Origin: Prochlorococcus sp. AG-402-K10 | Lineage (GTDB): Bacteria; Cyanobacteriota; Cyanobacteriia; PCC-6307; Cyanobiaceae | Reading direction: 5' to 3' | Assembly (NCBI GenBank): GCA_003216835.1 | Contig: QCIF01000002.1 | Span: 1 to 64,000, forward strand | Length of the DNA: 64,000 bases | Shown: positions 46,858 through 56,763 of the stretch, piece by piece | Position numbering within the stretch: the stretch's first letter is position 1 | Layout of the letters: the number at the start of each line of letters is the position of its first letter | Notes under the pieces: generated by a model | Told to the model about the DNA's origin: nothing | Seen by the model: only the letters and a program-made list of their open reading frames with translations | Databases searched by the model: none | Made by a program: the position numbers and the translations under genes

Positions 46858-47971
46858 GAAGAGCTAAGTAAAAAATATTTTTCTTTTTAAGAATTTTTAT
46901 TTCATCCAAATCATTATTTGAAAACCCATCTAACAATGTTAAGTCTCCTCCAATTTGCTTCGCCAATTTCCTAGCCAAAAAAAGTCCAACCCCTGTACCT
47001 TCCTTTTTCTTAGAAGCTACTCCTCGAAAACCTTTTTGAAAAATTTTTTCTTTCTCATTTTTTGTTATTTTTTTTCCATCATCAAAAATGAGCAACCCTT
47101 TAGCCGTAAAAGCAATCCCAATCTCAGCTTCTTTTTTTGCATATTTAAATGCATTTTCTAATACATTTGCTACGATTTCAGCAATCACACAATATTTAGA
47201 TTCAATTGCTTTTAATGTCCAATCTGGCCATATAGCAGGTTGTGTCCAATTTCTTTTACCTAAGTTTGCGTTTGCTTTACCTCTTTCTAATATTGGGAGT
47301 AATAAATTCTGAACAGTAATTATTTTTTTGTTATCCAAATTAGGAGGTAGTAATAATCTCTCTTCTCCTATATCTAAAGGGAGTTTGATAGGTACGTTTA
47401 ATTTCTCCAAAGAGTCAACATATTGGTTAATTTGATTTTGTTCTACCATCATGCTTTCAACAATTTCTATAGAGTCATTGTTTTGTCCAAGTCGTTTTAT
47501 TAATAATTTTGCATAAGTTCTAATCGCAGCCAATGGATTTCTTAATTGATGAATTACAATACTTACTTGTGTATTTAAGTAATTTATTTCTTCATTACTA
47601 GTTTGACGTTCCATTTCAATAGAAACACAGTGAGCTAAAGAAATGGAGAGTGCTTTTAATCTAGAATCAAGATTTATTGGCCAATTACCGTCTTTAAAAT
47701 TAGTTTCTACCCTAAGAACACCTAGTAAAATGTCATTTTCTTGTAATGGGTACCATCTCCTAGTCGGTTCTGAAACTTTTAGTGTAGGATCATCATCTAT
47801 AGATTTTAAAAGCCTATCAACTTGCGGCCACTGACCAATAATTTCAAAAGTGGCTTTAGTCCCATGCTTAGCTATAGCAAGATACATAACTAAATGAGTC
47901 ACTCCCATAGAGCAACCGAAACTCTCTAGTTGCTTTAAAATTAGATCTTCAAATTTCTGGGAAATTTTCAT
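46835..47971 (-). CDS. Sensor histidine kinase, possibly Hik2/CSK-like
   Basis: A 378-residue soluble kinase. The N-terminal ~140 residues look like a GAF-type sensor; the H-box HQLRNPLAAIRTYAKLLIKRL carries the phospho-acceptor His, the N-box is VANVLENAFKYA, and the G-box is GTGVGLFLARKLAKQIGG. There is no transmembrane segment. The only early cysteine, Cys20 in LKQLESFGCSMGVTHLV, sits where Hik2/chloroplast sensor kinases have a conserved cysteine linked with redox sensing. Hik2 identity is from memory and tentative. Convergent with cobS by 23 bp. Confidence 0.83.
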   Translation of the reverse strand: MKISQKFEDLILKQLESFGCSMGVTHLVMYLAIAKHGTKATFEIIGQWPQVDRLLKSIDDDPTLKVSEPTRRWYPLQENDILLGVLRVETNFKDGNWPINLDSRLKALSISLAHCVSIEMERQTSNEEINYLNTQVSIVIHQLRNPLAAIRTYAKLLIKRLGQNNDSIEIVESMMVEQNQINQYVDSLEKLNVPIKLPLDIGEERLLLPPNLDNKKIITVQNLLLPILERGKANANLGKRNWTQPAIWPDWTLKAIESKYCVIAEIVANVLENAFKYAKKEAEIGIAFTAKGLLIFDDGKKITKNEKEKIFQKGFRGVASKKKEGTGVGLFLARKLAKQIGGDLTLLDGFSNNDLDEIKILKKKNIFYLALPIADWHE

Positions 47972-48107
47972 AGTAAATCAAATTTTGAATAAAATTTTTA
48001 GAAAATTAGAAAAAAAAACTTGTGAAAATCTGAAAAAAGTATTAAGATAATTAAAGAGGTCTTATATTTGACCGACCTTAAATATGAACATTTAATCATA
48101 TTTTAGC

Positions 48108-48140
48108 TACATGAGAGGTTGATGGGTCCTCTATGTAATT
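48108..48140 (+). promoter_or_regulatory. Hairpin in the leader of the DUF3155 gene
   Basis: In the 251-bp divergent region, CTACATGAGAGG and CCTCTATGTAA pair with one bulged base around a 9-nt loop. It has no T tract after it. It could be a 5'-UTR structure or part of a small RNA; nothing else recognisable lies in this gap. Function is unknown. Confidence 0.3.
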
Positions 48141-48222
48141 TCATCTGAATTTCAAATCACAGATATTAGATTAGTAAAAATCAATAAGGCTAATCTCATT
48201 TATAATTCTGGAGTACCAATCA

Positions 48223-48591
48223 ATGTCAAAAAAAAGAAAGAGAATTAGCAGAAGAAGGCTTGCCGGTCAAAGAGTTATGGCTCATGTACCTATTTATCAT
48301 ATCGAAACTGGTAAACATAAGCCAGTAACAGCTGCACGAAGATTCATAGCAGAAAATGCATTATCTGCTCCATCGGTTTTCAATGTTAGAAGGAATGAAC
48401 ATACAACTGATAGATTCTTTTGGGGAGAAAAAGGTTTATTTAGTGCTCAATATGCAGAAGAAAATCATTTTTTGTTTCCCTCGCTAAAAGTTGTAGTTGA
48501 AGGAATTGGAGAAGAAAAAATTTTTGAAGGTTTAGAACTAACTGCAGATGATTGGGAAGAGATTGAAGAATACGAATATGCTTTTGTTTAA
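48223..48591 (+). CDS. DUF3155 cyanobacterial protein
   Basis: A 122-residue protein with a very basic N-terminus (MSKKRKRISRRRLAGQRVM) followed by the conserved core PVTAARRFIAE...VRRNEHTTDRFFWGEKGLFSAQYAEENHFLFPSL and an acidic end. This matches DUF3155, found in cyanobacteria and of unknown function; the basic start suggests nucleic-acid binding, which is inference. Convergent with the esterase, overlapping by 4 bp. Confidence 0.88.
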   Translation: MSKKRKRISRRRLAGQRVMAHVPIYHIETGKHKPVTAARRFIAENALSAPSVFNVRRNEHTTDRFFWGEKGLFSAQYAEENHFLFPSLKVVVEGIGEEKIFEGLELTADDWEEIEEYEYAFV

Positions 48592-49205
48592 AAAATATCT
48601 TTAATTTTTGAATTAATAATATCAATTAAATTTAAATCTATTTGATGATATCCATTAAATTCTATGAGTTTGCAAAAGTTAGAAGATTTACTATTAACTT
48701 TTTCATATATAGATCTTGAAGCTTCAATAGGAACTATGTCATCCATTAAACCATGACTTATTATCATTGGTGGGCATTCTTTGTCTGGAAGCCAGTTTGG
48801 ATGAGGATATCCACTACAGCAGACGATTAAACCTAAATCCAATTTACAACCTGTCTCAATTGCCATTGCTGCGCCCTGAGAAAACCCTAATAAAATTGTT
48901 TTTTTTAGAGGTATTTGATTAATATCAAATTTTTTTAGTGATTTTAATAGTCTATTCACCTCTTCCTCTGCCTCTTTCCAATCATGCGGGTATAAACCAT
49001 ACCACTGCCTTCCAGCACCACTTGGATGCAATCCAGGAGCTCTTAACGCAATAATCTCGAAATCAATTACTGAATTTTCTTTAATCTCCCTTCCAAGAGG
49101 TATTAGATCATCCGCATCAGCACCCCAACCATGAATCAAAATTATTCTATGCGTTGCAGTTTGAGAGGTAATCGAAACAAATTCATGATTGATATGGTAT
49201 TTCAT
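48588..49205 (-). CDS. Alpha/beta hydrolase, carboxylesterase/phospholipase type
   Basis: A 205-residue serine hydrolase. The nucleophile elbow is LLGFSQGAAMA; the Asp and His of the triad are in SHGLMDDIVPIEASR and FNGYHQID; the oxyanion segment HGWGADADDLIPLG lies near the N-terminus. Similar bacterial esterases (YpfH/YtaP-like) have broad ester activity. The natural substrate is unknown. Divergent from purH. Confidence 0.85.
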   Translation of the reverse strand: MKYHINHEFVSITSQTATHRIILIHGWGADADDLIPLGREIKENSVIDFEIIALRAPGLHPSGAGRQWYGLYPHDWKEAEEEVNRLLKSLKKFDINQIPLKKTILLGFSQGAAMAIETGCKLDLGLIVCCSGYPHPNWLPDKECPPMIISHGLMDDIVPIEASRSIYEKVNSKSSNFCKLIEFNGYHQIDLNLIDIINSKIKDIF

Positions 49206-49238
49206 GTTTATATTCTTAAGTAATCAAGTTTTTCTACA

Positions 49239-50792
49239 ATGTCACCATTAGCTTTAGTAAGTGTTTCTGATAAAACAAATATCATTCCCTTTTGTAAAGA
49301 CTTAGTGGAGAAATTTAATTATAAAATTCTATCAAGTGGCGGAACTGCAAAATATCTATTAGATGCAAACATTCCTGTTATTAAAGTTGCAGACTTTACA
49401 AACTCTCCAGAAATTCTTGAAGGAAGAGTAAAAACCCTACATCCAAAAATTCACGGAGGAATTTTAGCTAAAAGGTCAGATGAAAAACATAAAAGAGATA
49501 TAGAAATAAACAAACTTGAACTTATTGATTTAGTAGTAGTTAATTTATATCCATTTAAAAAGAAAACTGAAGCACAATGTTCATGGGAAGAAGCAATTGA
49601 AAATATTGACATAGGAGGTCCATCCATGATTAGATCGGCAGCTAAGAATCATAAAGATGTTTTTGTTTTAGTAGATCCTAGTCAATATAAAGATTTTATT
49701 GAAAAGAATCAAAAAGGAACCCTAAATGAAGAATACAAAGCAAAATTAGCTTTTGAGGCGTTTCAACATACTGCTGACTACGATACTGCAATAACTAATT
49801 GGATAAGTAAGGAAAAAGATTTACTCCCCTCTAAGCATATTTCATCTTTTCCACTAATAAAGACCTTACGATATGGAGAGAATCCACATCAAAAGGCCTT
49901 TTGGTATGGATTTAGTGAAATCGGTTGGAATTCAGCTGAACAATTACAGGGCAAAGAATTAAGTTATAACAACTTATTAGATCTTGAATCTGCACTTTCA
50001 ACCGTTTTAGAATTTGGCAATTCAGCAAAAGATGATTTCAATCAGAATTCCTATGCATCTGTAATTTTAAAACACAATAATCCTTGTGGAGCCTCTATGA
50101 GCAACTCTGCATCAAATGCATTCAAGAATGCGTTGGAATGTGACTCAGTTAGTGCTTTTGGAGGTATTGTTGCTTTTAATTCAAATGTAGATAAAGAAAC
50201 AGCTTTAAATCTTACAAATATTTTCTTAGAGTGTGTAGTTGCCCCATCTTTCGATAAAGAAGCATTAGAAATCTTAAAAATCAAAAAAAATTTAAGAGTT
50301 TTAAAGTTATCGAAAAATATGCTACTCCACACCAACCAAACTTCATCTAAATCAATAATGGGAGGATTATTAATTCAAGATACTGATGATAATAAAGAAA
50401 ATAAAGACAACTGGAATGCAGTTACCAAAAATAATCCAACTGATCAGCAAGCTTTAGATTTAGATTTTGCATGGAAAATTTGTAAACATGTAAAATCGAA
50501 TGCCATTGTAATTGCAAAAGATCGAAAAACTATCGGAATTGGAGCTGGGCAAATGAATAGGGTAGGAGCTGCGCGAATTGCATTGAATTCAGCTAAAGAA
50601 GAATGTTCTGGAGCTGTGTTAGCTAGCGATGGATTTTTCCCATTTTCAGATACCGTAGAACTTGCAAATGAGTATGGTATCAGTTCAATTATTCAGCCAG
50701 GAGGCAGTTTAAGAGACGAAGAAAGTATTAATATGTGTAATAAAAAAGGAATATCTATGATATTCACCCAAAAAAGGCATTTTCTACATTAA
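49239..50792 (+). CDS. purH: Bifunctional AICAR transformylase / IMP cyclohydrolase
   Basis: A 517-residue enzyme for the last two steps of IMP synthesis. The N-terminal IMP cyclohydrolase domain (about 1-195) has SSGGTAKYL, GGRVKTLHPKIHGG-like EGRVKTLHPKIHGGILA and NLYPF; the C-terminal transformylase has the catalytic LKHNNPCGAS and VKSNAIVIAKD...GIGAGQMNRVGAARIA. Complete length. Confidence 0.97.
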   Translation: MSPLALVSVSDKTNIIPFCKDLVEKFNYKILSSGGTAKYLLDANIPVIKVADFTNSPEILEGRVKTLHPKIHGGILAKRSDEKHKRDIEINKLELIDLVVVNLYPFKKKTEAQCSWEEAIENIDIGGPSMIRSAAKNHKDVFVLVDPSQYKDFIEKNQKGTLNEEYKAKLAFEAFQHTADYDTAITNWISKEKDLLPSKHISSFPLIKTLRYGENPHQKAFWYGFSEIGWNSAEQLQGKELSYNNLLDLESALSTVLEFGNSAKDDFNQNSYASVILKHNNPCGASMSNSASNAFKNALECDSVSAFGGIVAFNSNVDKETALNLTNIFLECVVAPSFDKEALEILKIKKNLRVLKLSKNMLLHTNQTSSKSIMGGLLIQDTDDNKENKDNWNAVTKNNPTDQQALDLDFAWKICKHVKSNAIVIAKDRKTIGIGAGQMNRVGAARIALNSAKEECSGAVLASDGFFPFSDTVELANEYGISSIIQPGGSLRDEESINMCNKKGISMIFTQKRHFLH

Positions 50793-50793
50793 A

Positions 50794-51354
50794 TCAGTTT
50801 GATTTTGGATAATAAGTTATTTTGTTAGTTTTTCTAAATAAGGCAAGTTTCCCAGGACCTGCACATAAGAAATAAAGAGAAATAGCTCCATATATAAATG
50901 ACAACTCGAAGGCATAATTATGCCCTTCAACAACTGCGAGTGGGAAACCTTCTAATCCTGTATCTAATAGGTGAAAATAAACGGCAAATGCCATGGTTGA
51001 TAAAAGTCCCAATGAGCATAGTCTTGGCAAAATTCCCAGAGCCAATCCTAATGGGCAAACTAATTGAGTTATAGCTGCACCATAAGTCCAAGCCACAGGA
51101 TCGCCTGGCAAAAAGGGGAAATACTTACCAACCACAAATTCCGCAAAACCCTGAGGATCCTCAAGCTTTTCTAAGCCATGATGAATCATTAAAACACAAA
51201 AACCAATTCGTAAAATAAAAATTGCTAATTCACCTAGAATATTGACCTCAGCTCCTGATGTTGAATTGGCTACAACTACCTCTACTTTTTGGGGTGCTTT
51301 GGATCTATTCATTTTTGTTGTCACATTTTGATTAGATTGAGATGCGTCTTCCAT
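50794..51354 (-). CDS. DoxX-family membrane protein
   Basis: A 186-residue protein with an unstructured N-terminus (1-40) then four hydrophobic helices. LAIFILRIGFCVLMIHHGLEKLEDPQGFAEFV and TQLVCPLGLALGILPRLCSLGLLSTMAFAVYFHLL match the DoxX fold. DoxX members have been tied to redox or sulphur metabolism and stress, but function here is unknown. It lies downstream of ispH on the same strand. Confidence 0.85.
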   Translation of the reverse strand: MEDASQSNQNVTTKMNRSKAPQKVEVVVANSTSGAEVNILGELAIFILRIGFCVLMIHHGLEKLEDPQGFAEFVVGKYFPFLPGDPVAWTYGAAITQLVCPLGLALGILPRLCSLGLLSTMAFAVYFHLLDTGLEGFPLAVVEGHNYAFELSFIYGAISLYFLCAGPGKLALFRKTNKITYYPKSN

Positions 51355-51443
51355 ACTTCATTTTTTTTTTTCATTCTAAATAATAATTTATATTTTTAGG
51401 AAAAATGTACGAAAAAAATTAAAAAACTAAGCAATGTTAGTAA

Positions 51444-52649
51444 TTATCTATTTTTTGAAGATATTGCTATTAATTTCTCAATAACATCAGCCACCACCTT
51501 ATCTGGAGTAGAAGCTCCTGAAGTAATTCCAACATTAATATTTCCACTGGGTAAAAAGTTATTATTTAAAACCAACTCCGAGCCAAGAGGTTTATGTAAT
51601 ATTGAATTATTGTCCACTGAAATCCTCTCCGGTGCATCAATATGAAAAGAAGTAATATTTTTAGTGATTGCTATTTCTTGCAAGTGGGTAGTATTTGAAG
51701 AATTGAAACCACCAATAACAACAAGAATATCAAGTTCTTCATCAACTAAAGAGAACATTGCATCTTGCCTTTCTTCGGTTGCATCACAAATAGTATTGAA
51801 AGCTAAAAAGTGGCTATTTAAGTTTTCTGGCCCAAATTTTTTTAACATTGTTCTTTCGAACAATTTACCTATTTCTTCTGTCTCGCTTTTTAACATCGTT
51901 GTCTGGTTAGCTACTCCGACCCTATCTAAATCTTTATCAGGATCAAATCCATTTGAAAAAGCTTTAGCAAATTTATTAAGGAACTCATTTCTATTCCCTT
52001 TTCCAAGAATATAGTCAGAAACATAATTTGCTTCTTCAAGATCAAGTACAACTAGATACTTTCCAGCAAATGAGCTCGTTGCCAAAGTCTCTTCATGCTT
52101 AAATTTCCCATGAATTATTGATGTAAAAATATGTTTTTTATGCTTTTCAACCGTGTGCCATACCTTAGAGACCCAAGGACATGTTGTATCTATAATATGA
52201 CATCCTTTCTCATGAAGCAGTTTCATTTCTTGAACAGTCGCACCGAAAGCAGGCAAAATAACTACATCGCCATTTGAAACTAAGGAAAAGTCTTTAATAC
52301 CATTTTTTGTTGAAATGAATTTAACATTCATTTTTCTTAAATGATCATTAACTGAGGGGTTATGAATTATTTCGTTTGTTATCCAAATATTCTCATTAGG
52401 ATAATGACGTCTAGTCTCGTAAGCCATTGCAACGGCTCTTTCAACTCCCCAACAAAAACCAAAAGCTTGAGCTAATTTTATATTTAATCTACCTTTTTTA
52501 TAAGTAAAACCGTTATCTCTTATAGAACTTATCAAATCACTTTGGTAAGCTTCTTCTAATGCTTGAGCTCTTTTGGTAGGAGAATCAAACCCCCTTCGGT
52601 TATATCTATCCGAATGATGAAGTGATCTTCTAAAAGCTTGAGTATCCAT
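51444..52649 (-). CDS. ispH: 4-hydroxy-3-methylbut-2-enyl diphosphate reductase
   Basis: A 401-residue Fe-S enzyme (LytB) ending the MEP isoprenoid pathway with IPP and DMAPP, precursors of carotenoids and the chlorophyll tail. The three cluster cysteines are in [25 protein letters not shown] and [13 protein letters not shown]. The N-terminal extension (about 55 residues) is usual for cyanobacterial and plastid forms. The electron donor is probably ferredoxin. Confidence 0.96.
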   Translation of the reverse strand: MDTQAFRRSLHHSDRYNRRGFDSPTKRAQALEEAYQSDLISSIRDNGFTYKKGRLNIKLAQAFGFCWGVERAVAMAYETRRHYPNENIWITNEIIHNPSVNDHLRKMNVKFISTKNGIKDFSLVSNGDVVILPAFGATVQEMKLLHEKGCHIIDTTCPWVSKVWHTVEKHKKHIFTSIIHGKFKHEETLATSSFAGKYLVVLDLEEANYVSDYILGKGNRNEFLNKFAKAFSNGFDPDKDLDRVGVANQTTMLKSETEEIGKLFERTMLKKFGPENLNSHFLAFNTICDATEERQDAMFSLVDEELDILVVIGGFNSSNTTHLQEIAITKNITSFHIDAPERISVDNNSILHKPLGSELVLNNNFLPSGNINVGITSGASTPDKVVADVIEKLIAISSKNR

Positions 52650-52684
52650 TATCTGATATTACAACATTTTTAATAATTTTTAGT

Positions 52685-52719
52685 AAAAAAAAAAGAAACC
52701 TGACATAAGTCAGGTTTCT
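52685..52719 (-). terminator. Rho-independent terminator of amt
   Basis: On the minus strand AGAAACCTGAC and GTCAGGTTTCT pair perfectly (11 bp) around a 4-nt loop, followed by nine T. It lies 19 bp beyond the amt stop, and separates amt from ispH. Confidence 0.93.
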
Positions 52720-52737
52720 AAATTATGTAAGTTTTAT

Positions 52738-54198
52738 TTATTTAGCAGAAGCGAAGTCAGGATATGCCTCCATTCCATGCTCTCCTATATCTAAACCTTG
52801 AATCTCTTCTTCTTCAGATACACGGATACCACCGAATAATCCTCCAATAACAGACCAAGCAATCCAACAAGTCACAAGTGTCCAAATAGCATAAGCCGCT
52901 GCACCAAGAGCTTGTACAAATAAAAGGTTTAAACCTCCACCATTGAACAAACCAAGACCAGCTCCATCACCTTGCACTGCTGTACCCCAAAGTCCGATGA
53001 CGATAGTACCCCATATACCACAAACTCCGTGAACAGAGAAAGCACCTACAGGGTCATCGATTTCAGCTGCATCAAGTGCTGAAACAGAAAATACAACAAT
53101 AATACCTCCTACAAGGCCTGCGAACCAGGAACCAGCGAGAGTCATATCACCACAACCGGCTGTAATACTAACTAAACCAGCAAGAATTCCATTAATGATC
53201 ATTGTAAGATCTGGTTTTCCAGAAGTTAAAGTAGAAACTACAGTTGCTCCTATAGCACCAGCAGCAGCAGCCAAAGTTGTTGTTACAGCAACATATGGAA
53301 CCCATTGATCCATAGCAAGTTGTGAACCTGGATTAAATCCATACCAACCTATCCATAGAACTAAAGCCCCCAAAGTAGCTATAGCCATATTGTGTCCAGG
53401 CATAGCCTGAGGTTTGCCATTAGAGAATTTACCAATTCTTGGACCTAGCAGCATAGCGCCTACTAGACCAGCCCAAGCTCCAACTGAATGAACAATTGAT
53501 GAACCGGCAAAGTCAATAAAACCGAGAGAATCAAGCCAGCCGCCATTCCATTTCCAACTTCCAGCAATTGGGTAAATAAATGCTGTTAATACGATCGCAA
53601 AAACAACAAATTCACCAAACTTAACTCTTTCAGCAACAAGACCTGAAACGATAGTTGCTGCAGTACCTGCGAATGCAGACTGGAATAAGAAATCAACAGT
53701 TGGAACTAATGCAGCATCAGTAACCATATCTGATGTAACTGTTGGATCAAAAAATAAGCCGCCAAAATAAAGCCATCCGTCAGCAACACTCCCTCCGTAC
53801 ATTAATGAATAGCCAATAAACCAATAAGAGGTTACAGCAAGAGCAAATACAAAGAGGTTTTTAGCAAGTATGTTGACTGCGTTCTTAGAACGACACATAC
53901 CTGCTTCAACCATAGCGAAACCAGCGTTCATAAAGATCACTAGAACAGTAGCGATCAAAAGCCATAAATTGTTAGCAAGAAAAGCTGCATTCAACTCAGG
54001 TAAATCAGCTGCATGAGCTGATAGATTAAAAATACCTAAACCAAACAAAGCCAAAGGAACAGTTGCAAGCCACAACATAGAGCGGTTAGAACTAAATCCT
54101 CGAATACTCCTCAAAAGGAGCATAGGTCCGTTAACAAGACTTGCATCTTGAAGTTTGGGCCTAGAGCGCCTTTGAGGCGTTTGCAAAGCAGTGGTCAT
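52738..54198 (-). CDS. amt: Ammonium transporter
   Basis: A 486-residue Amt/MEP channel. About eleven membrane helices follow an N-terminal signal-like helix (near 43-62). Family motifs include MNAGFAMVEAGMCRSKNAVNILAKN, FAGSSIVHSVGAWAGLVGAMLLGPR (first pore His), and DDPVGAFSVHGVCGIWGTI (second pore His). The C-terminal GLDIGEHGMEAYPDF is the conserved cytoplasmic tail that senses PII. Upstream lies a perfect NtcA box, so nitrogen control is expected. Confidence 0.98.
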   Translation of the reverse strand: MTTALQTPQRRSRPKLQDASLVNGPMLLLRSIRGFSSNRSMLWLATVPLALFGLGIFNLSAHAADLPELNAAFLANNLWLLIATVLVIFMNAGFAMVEAGMCRSKNAVNILAKNLFVFALAVTSYWFIGYSLMYGGSVADGWLYFGGLFFDPTVTSDMVTDAALVPTVDFLFQSAFAGTAATIVSGLVAERVKFGEFVVFAIVLTAFIYPIAGSWKWNGGWLDSLGFIDFAGSSIVHSVGAWAGLVGAMLLGPRIGKFSNGKPQAMPGHNMAIATLGALVLWIGWYGFNPGSQLAMDQWVPYVAVTTTLAAAAGAIGATVVSTLTSGKPDLTMIINGILAGLVSITAGCGDMTLAGSWFAGLVGGIIVVFSVSALDAAEIDDPVGAFSVHGVCGIWGTIVIGLWGTAVQGDGAGLGLFNGGGLNLLFVQALGAAAYAIWTLVTCWIAWSVIGGLFGGIRVSEEEEIQGLDIGEHGMEAYPDFASAK

Positions 54199-54221
54199 AA
54201 AAAAAAATTAGATCTGCAGAA

Positions 54222-54238
54222 AAACAGTTTTACTGTTT
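54222..54238 (-). promoter_or_regulatory. Short hairpin in the amt leader
   Basis: AAACAGT and ACTGTTT form a 7-bp stem with a TTT loop, 24 bp before the amt ATG on the transcribed strand. No T run follows. It may affect mRNA stability or translation. Position is the only evidence. Confidence 0.3.
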
Positions 54239-54280
54239 CCTTTCATATATAATTCTGCGCAGAAAACTTAACAGTGTCTA

Positions 54281-54294
54281 GTATTCGTTGATAC
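54281..54294 (-). promoter_or_regulatory. NtcA binding site upstream of amt
   Basis: GTATTCGTTGATAC fits the NtcA consensus GTA-N8-TAC exactly (also when read on the minus strand). It lies 83 bp upstream of the amt start codon. An AT-rich -10-like TATATA (on the minus strand) lies about 30 bp downstream, somewhat further than the classic 22-bp spacing. NtcA activates amt in nitrogen limitation in marine cyanobacteria, so the assignment is well supported by context. Confidence 0.75.
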
Positions 54295-54363
54295 CTTTTT
54301 GCAGTTGCATCCTTAAAGATATTTTTCACCCTTGAACATTGTTTTGTAAATATTCCATGAATT

Positions 54364-55110
54364 TTAATCTAATTTCAAAGATTTAATTCCATTCCATGAA
54401 ACATGGTCTAAATGGAATTCAAAACAACAAGGTATTACAATCATTCCTGCGCTTAAAGATTGTCTAAAAAGCTTTCCATATAAGGGATCTGCTTCATCAC
54501 CAGGTGCAAAATAATCCGCATCTTTTCTAGTCATGCAAGGGATTAAAACACTTATACTCTCTGGGATTAATTCTTTCAATTCTACTAAATGTTTTTGGCC
54601 TCTTTTCGTTTCTGTATCTGGAAACAAAGCTACATTGTCTTTAATCCAAGTAGTATTTTTAACCTCTACGTAAATATTACGATTATCAGGATTTGAAGAT
54701 TTTGGAGTCAAAAGAAAGTCGATTCTACTTTTTTTATCCTTACCATAAGGGACCTCAGATTTAATTTTTTCTATATCACCTATCTTTTCTCTCAGCAATT
54801 TCTTTTCGATGACATTTTTAATTAACTTGTTTGCAAATAAAGTATTTATACCTACCCAAACCTCTTGATTATTTTTATCTATCGCTCTTACTTGCTCCCA
54901 AGTATAAGGTAATTTTCTTTTAGGAGAAGAAGAAAAACTTAGTCTTACTTTTGATCCATGGTGTAAAAGTCCTTTCATTGGACCTGTATTTGCGCAATGT
55001 GCAGTTACTATTTCACCTGAATCTAGTTGGATATCCGCAAGAAATCTTTTATATCTTTTAATTAAAACCCCTTCAATTAATGGATCAAATTCAATTATCA
55101 GATCATTCAT
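54364..55110 (-). CDS. sfsA: SfsA-family sugar fermentation stimulation protein
   Basis: A 248-residue protein. The N-terminal OB-like part [30 protein letters not shown] and the core RIDFLLTP...YVEVKNTTW...[16 protein letters not shown] are SfsA hallmarks; the Asp and Glu-x-Lys arrangement is like that of PD-(D/E)xK nucleases. Its cellular role is poorly known. Divergent from murJ. Confidence 0.92.
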   Translation of the reverse strand: MNDLIIEFDPLIEGVLIKRYKRFLADIQLDSGEIVTAHCANTGPMKGLLHHGSKVRLSFSSSPKRKLPYTWEQVRAIDKNNQEVWVGINTLFANKLIKNVIEKKLLREKIGDIEKIKSEVPYGKDKKSRIDFLLTPKSSNPDNRNIYVEVKNTTWIKDNVALFPDTETKRGQKHLVELKELIPESISVLIPCMTRKDADYFAPGDEADPLYGKLFRQSLSAGMIVIPCCFEFHLDHVSWNGIKSLKLD

Positions 55111-55182
55111 AAATATGTTGTTAATTAAAAATCAAATATAATTGAAACTTAATCCTCTTGAAAAATTCTTAGATAAAACCAA

Positions 55183-56763
55183 ATGAAATCGTATTTTAAA
55201 AATAATATTGTTTCAATTTCATTTGGTACCACTATTAGCAAATTAGCAGGATGTATTAGACAAGTTACAATAGCTGCCGCTTTTGGTATTGGAATAACAT
55301 ACGATGCATTTAATTATGCATATATAATTCCAGGTTTTTTGCTAATAATAATTGGTGGTATTAATGGTCCATTGCATAATGGAATTGTTGCAGTAATTAC
55401 TCCTCTTAAACAAAAAGATGGGGGGATTGTTCTAACTCAAATAAGTATAAAACTAACTTTATTATTATTTTTTTTAGGTCTATTAATTTATTTTAATGCA
55501 GGGTTTTTAATAAATTTAATAGCTCCTAATTTAAGTGATGCAGGACAGTCTATTGCAACTTATCAATTAAAAGTACTTACTCCTTGCATCCCTTTATCTG
55601 GTTTTATAGGTTTAAGTTTTGGAGCTCTTAATTCCAGAAATAAATTCTTCGTATCCAGTATAAGTCCAGCCATAACAAGCCTAACTACTATTATTTTTAT
55701 TTTCATTAGCTGGTTTTTAAATTATCAAGATACAAGTTCAAATTTTCTTACTGATAAAGGATTACTAGCTTTTGCAACTTTAACAGGGGTCTTTATACAA
55801 TTCTCTATTCAAATATGGGAAATATATAAAATTGGTTTATTGCGCTTAAAATCGACTTGGTATTCATTAAGAAATGAAGAAAAGAGAATTTTTGATCTAA
55901 TTTTTCCTGCATCTATTTCGTCTGGGCTTGGTCAAATCAATGTATTTATTGATATGTTTTTTGCTTCCAGCTTTCCAGGAGCAGCATCAGGATTAGCTTA
56001 TGGAAACTTTCTTATACAAGCTCCGGTTGGCATCTTATCAAACTCTTTAATTTTACCAATACTTCCAACATTTTCTAAATTAAGAAGTAATCAAGAGAAT
56101 AGGGAGTTAGAAAAAAAATTAATATCAACAATAGAATATTGTTTCTTAATAACTATATGTTTAACAGGTTTTTTCATTACATATAATAATCAAATTGTAG
56201 AATTAGTTTTTCAAAGAGGTGCTTTTGATTACGAAGCAGTTTTGAAAGTCAGGAATATTTTAATTGCATATGCAGTTGGAATTCCCTTTTATCTTTATAG
56301 GGATTTGTTAGTAAGGACTTACTACTCACTAGAAAAGACAAGATTACCTTTCCAATTATCATTGGGGGGAATAATACTTAATATGCTTTTTGATTGGTTT
56401 TTAATAGGAGCTCCAACTGTAAACTTTGGAAATATTTCACCTTTTAATTTCGGTATTGTCGGAATAATTTTGTCTTCAGCAATAGTTAACTTTATTATTT
56501 GTATTTTTCTTTCCATAAATTTGCAAAATCACAATATACATTTACCTAAATTGAATTTATTAAAGAAAATTCTCTTAATTTATTTATCATCTGCTGCAAC
56601 TGGCTCAATTTGTTTTTCGATTTCCAATAACATAAATAAATTCAATAATATTTTTGATTTATCTATGCTGATTGTTTTAAGTTTAGCTTTTTTTATAATT
56701 TATTTTTTACTCACAAAACTTTTAAAAATAAATAATTTCAAGTTATTTGAAAAGAAAAATTAA
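55183..56763 (+). CDS. murJ: Lipid II flippase MurJ (MviN)
   Basis: A 526-residue polytopic MOP-superfamily transporter with about 14 helices that flips lipid II across the membrane for peptidoglycan synthesis. Recognisable segments: GTTISKLAGCIRQVTIAAAFG at the N-terminus, GGINGPLHNGIVAVITPL, and FQRGAFD near the middle with VRTYYSLEKTRLPF after it. Length is typical. Convergent with the DUF3181 gene (4-bp overlap). Confidence 0.94.
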   Translation: MKSYFKNNIVSISFGTTISKLAGCIRQVTIAAAFGIGITYDAFNYAYIIPGFLLIIIGGINGPLHNGIVAVITPLKQKDGGIVLTQISIKLTLLLFFLGLLIYFNAGFLINLIAPNLSDAGQSIATYQLKVLTPCIPLSGFIGLSFGALNSRNKFFVSSISPAITSLTTIIFIFISWFLNYQDTSSNFLTDKGLLAFATLTGVFIQFSIQIWEIYKIGLLRLKSTWYSLRNEEKRIFDLIFPASISSGLGQINVFIDMFFASSFPGAASGLAYGNFLIQAPVGILSNSLILPILPTFSKLRSNQENRELEKKLISTIEYCFLITICLTGFFITYNNQIVELVFQRGAFDYEAVLKVRNILIAYAVGIPFYLYRDLLVRTYYSLEKTRLPFQLSLGGIILNMLFDWFLIGAPTVNFGNISPFNFGIVGIILSSAIVNFIICIFLSINLQNHNIHLPKLNLLKKILLIYLSSAATGSICFSISNNINKFNNIFDLSMLIVLSLAFFIIYFLLTKLLKINNFKLFEKKN

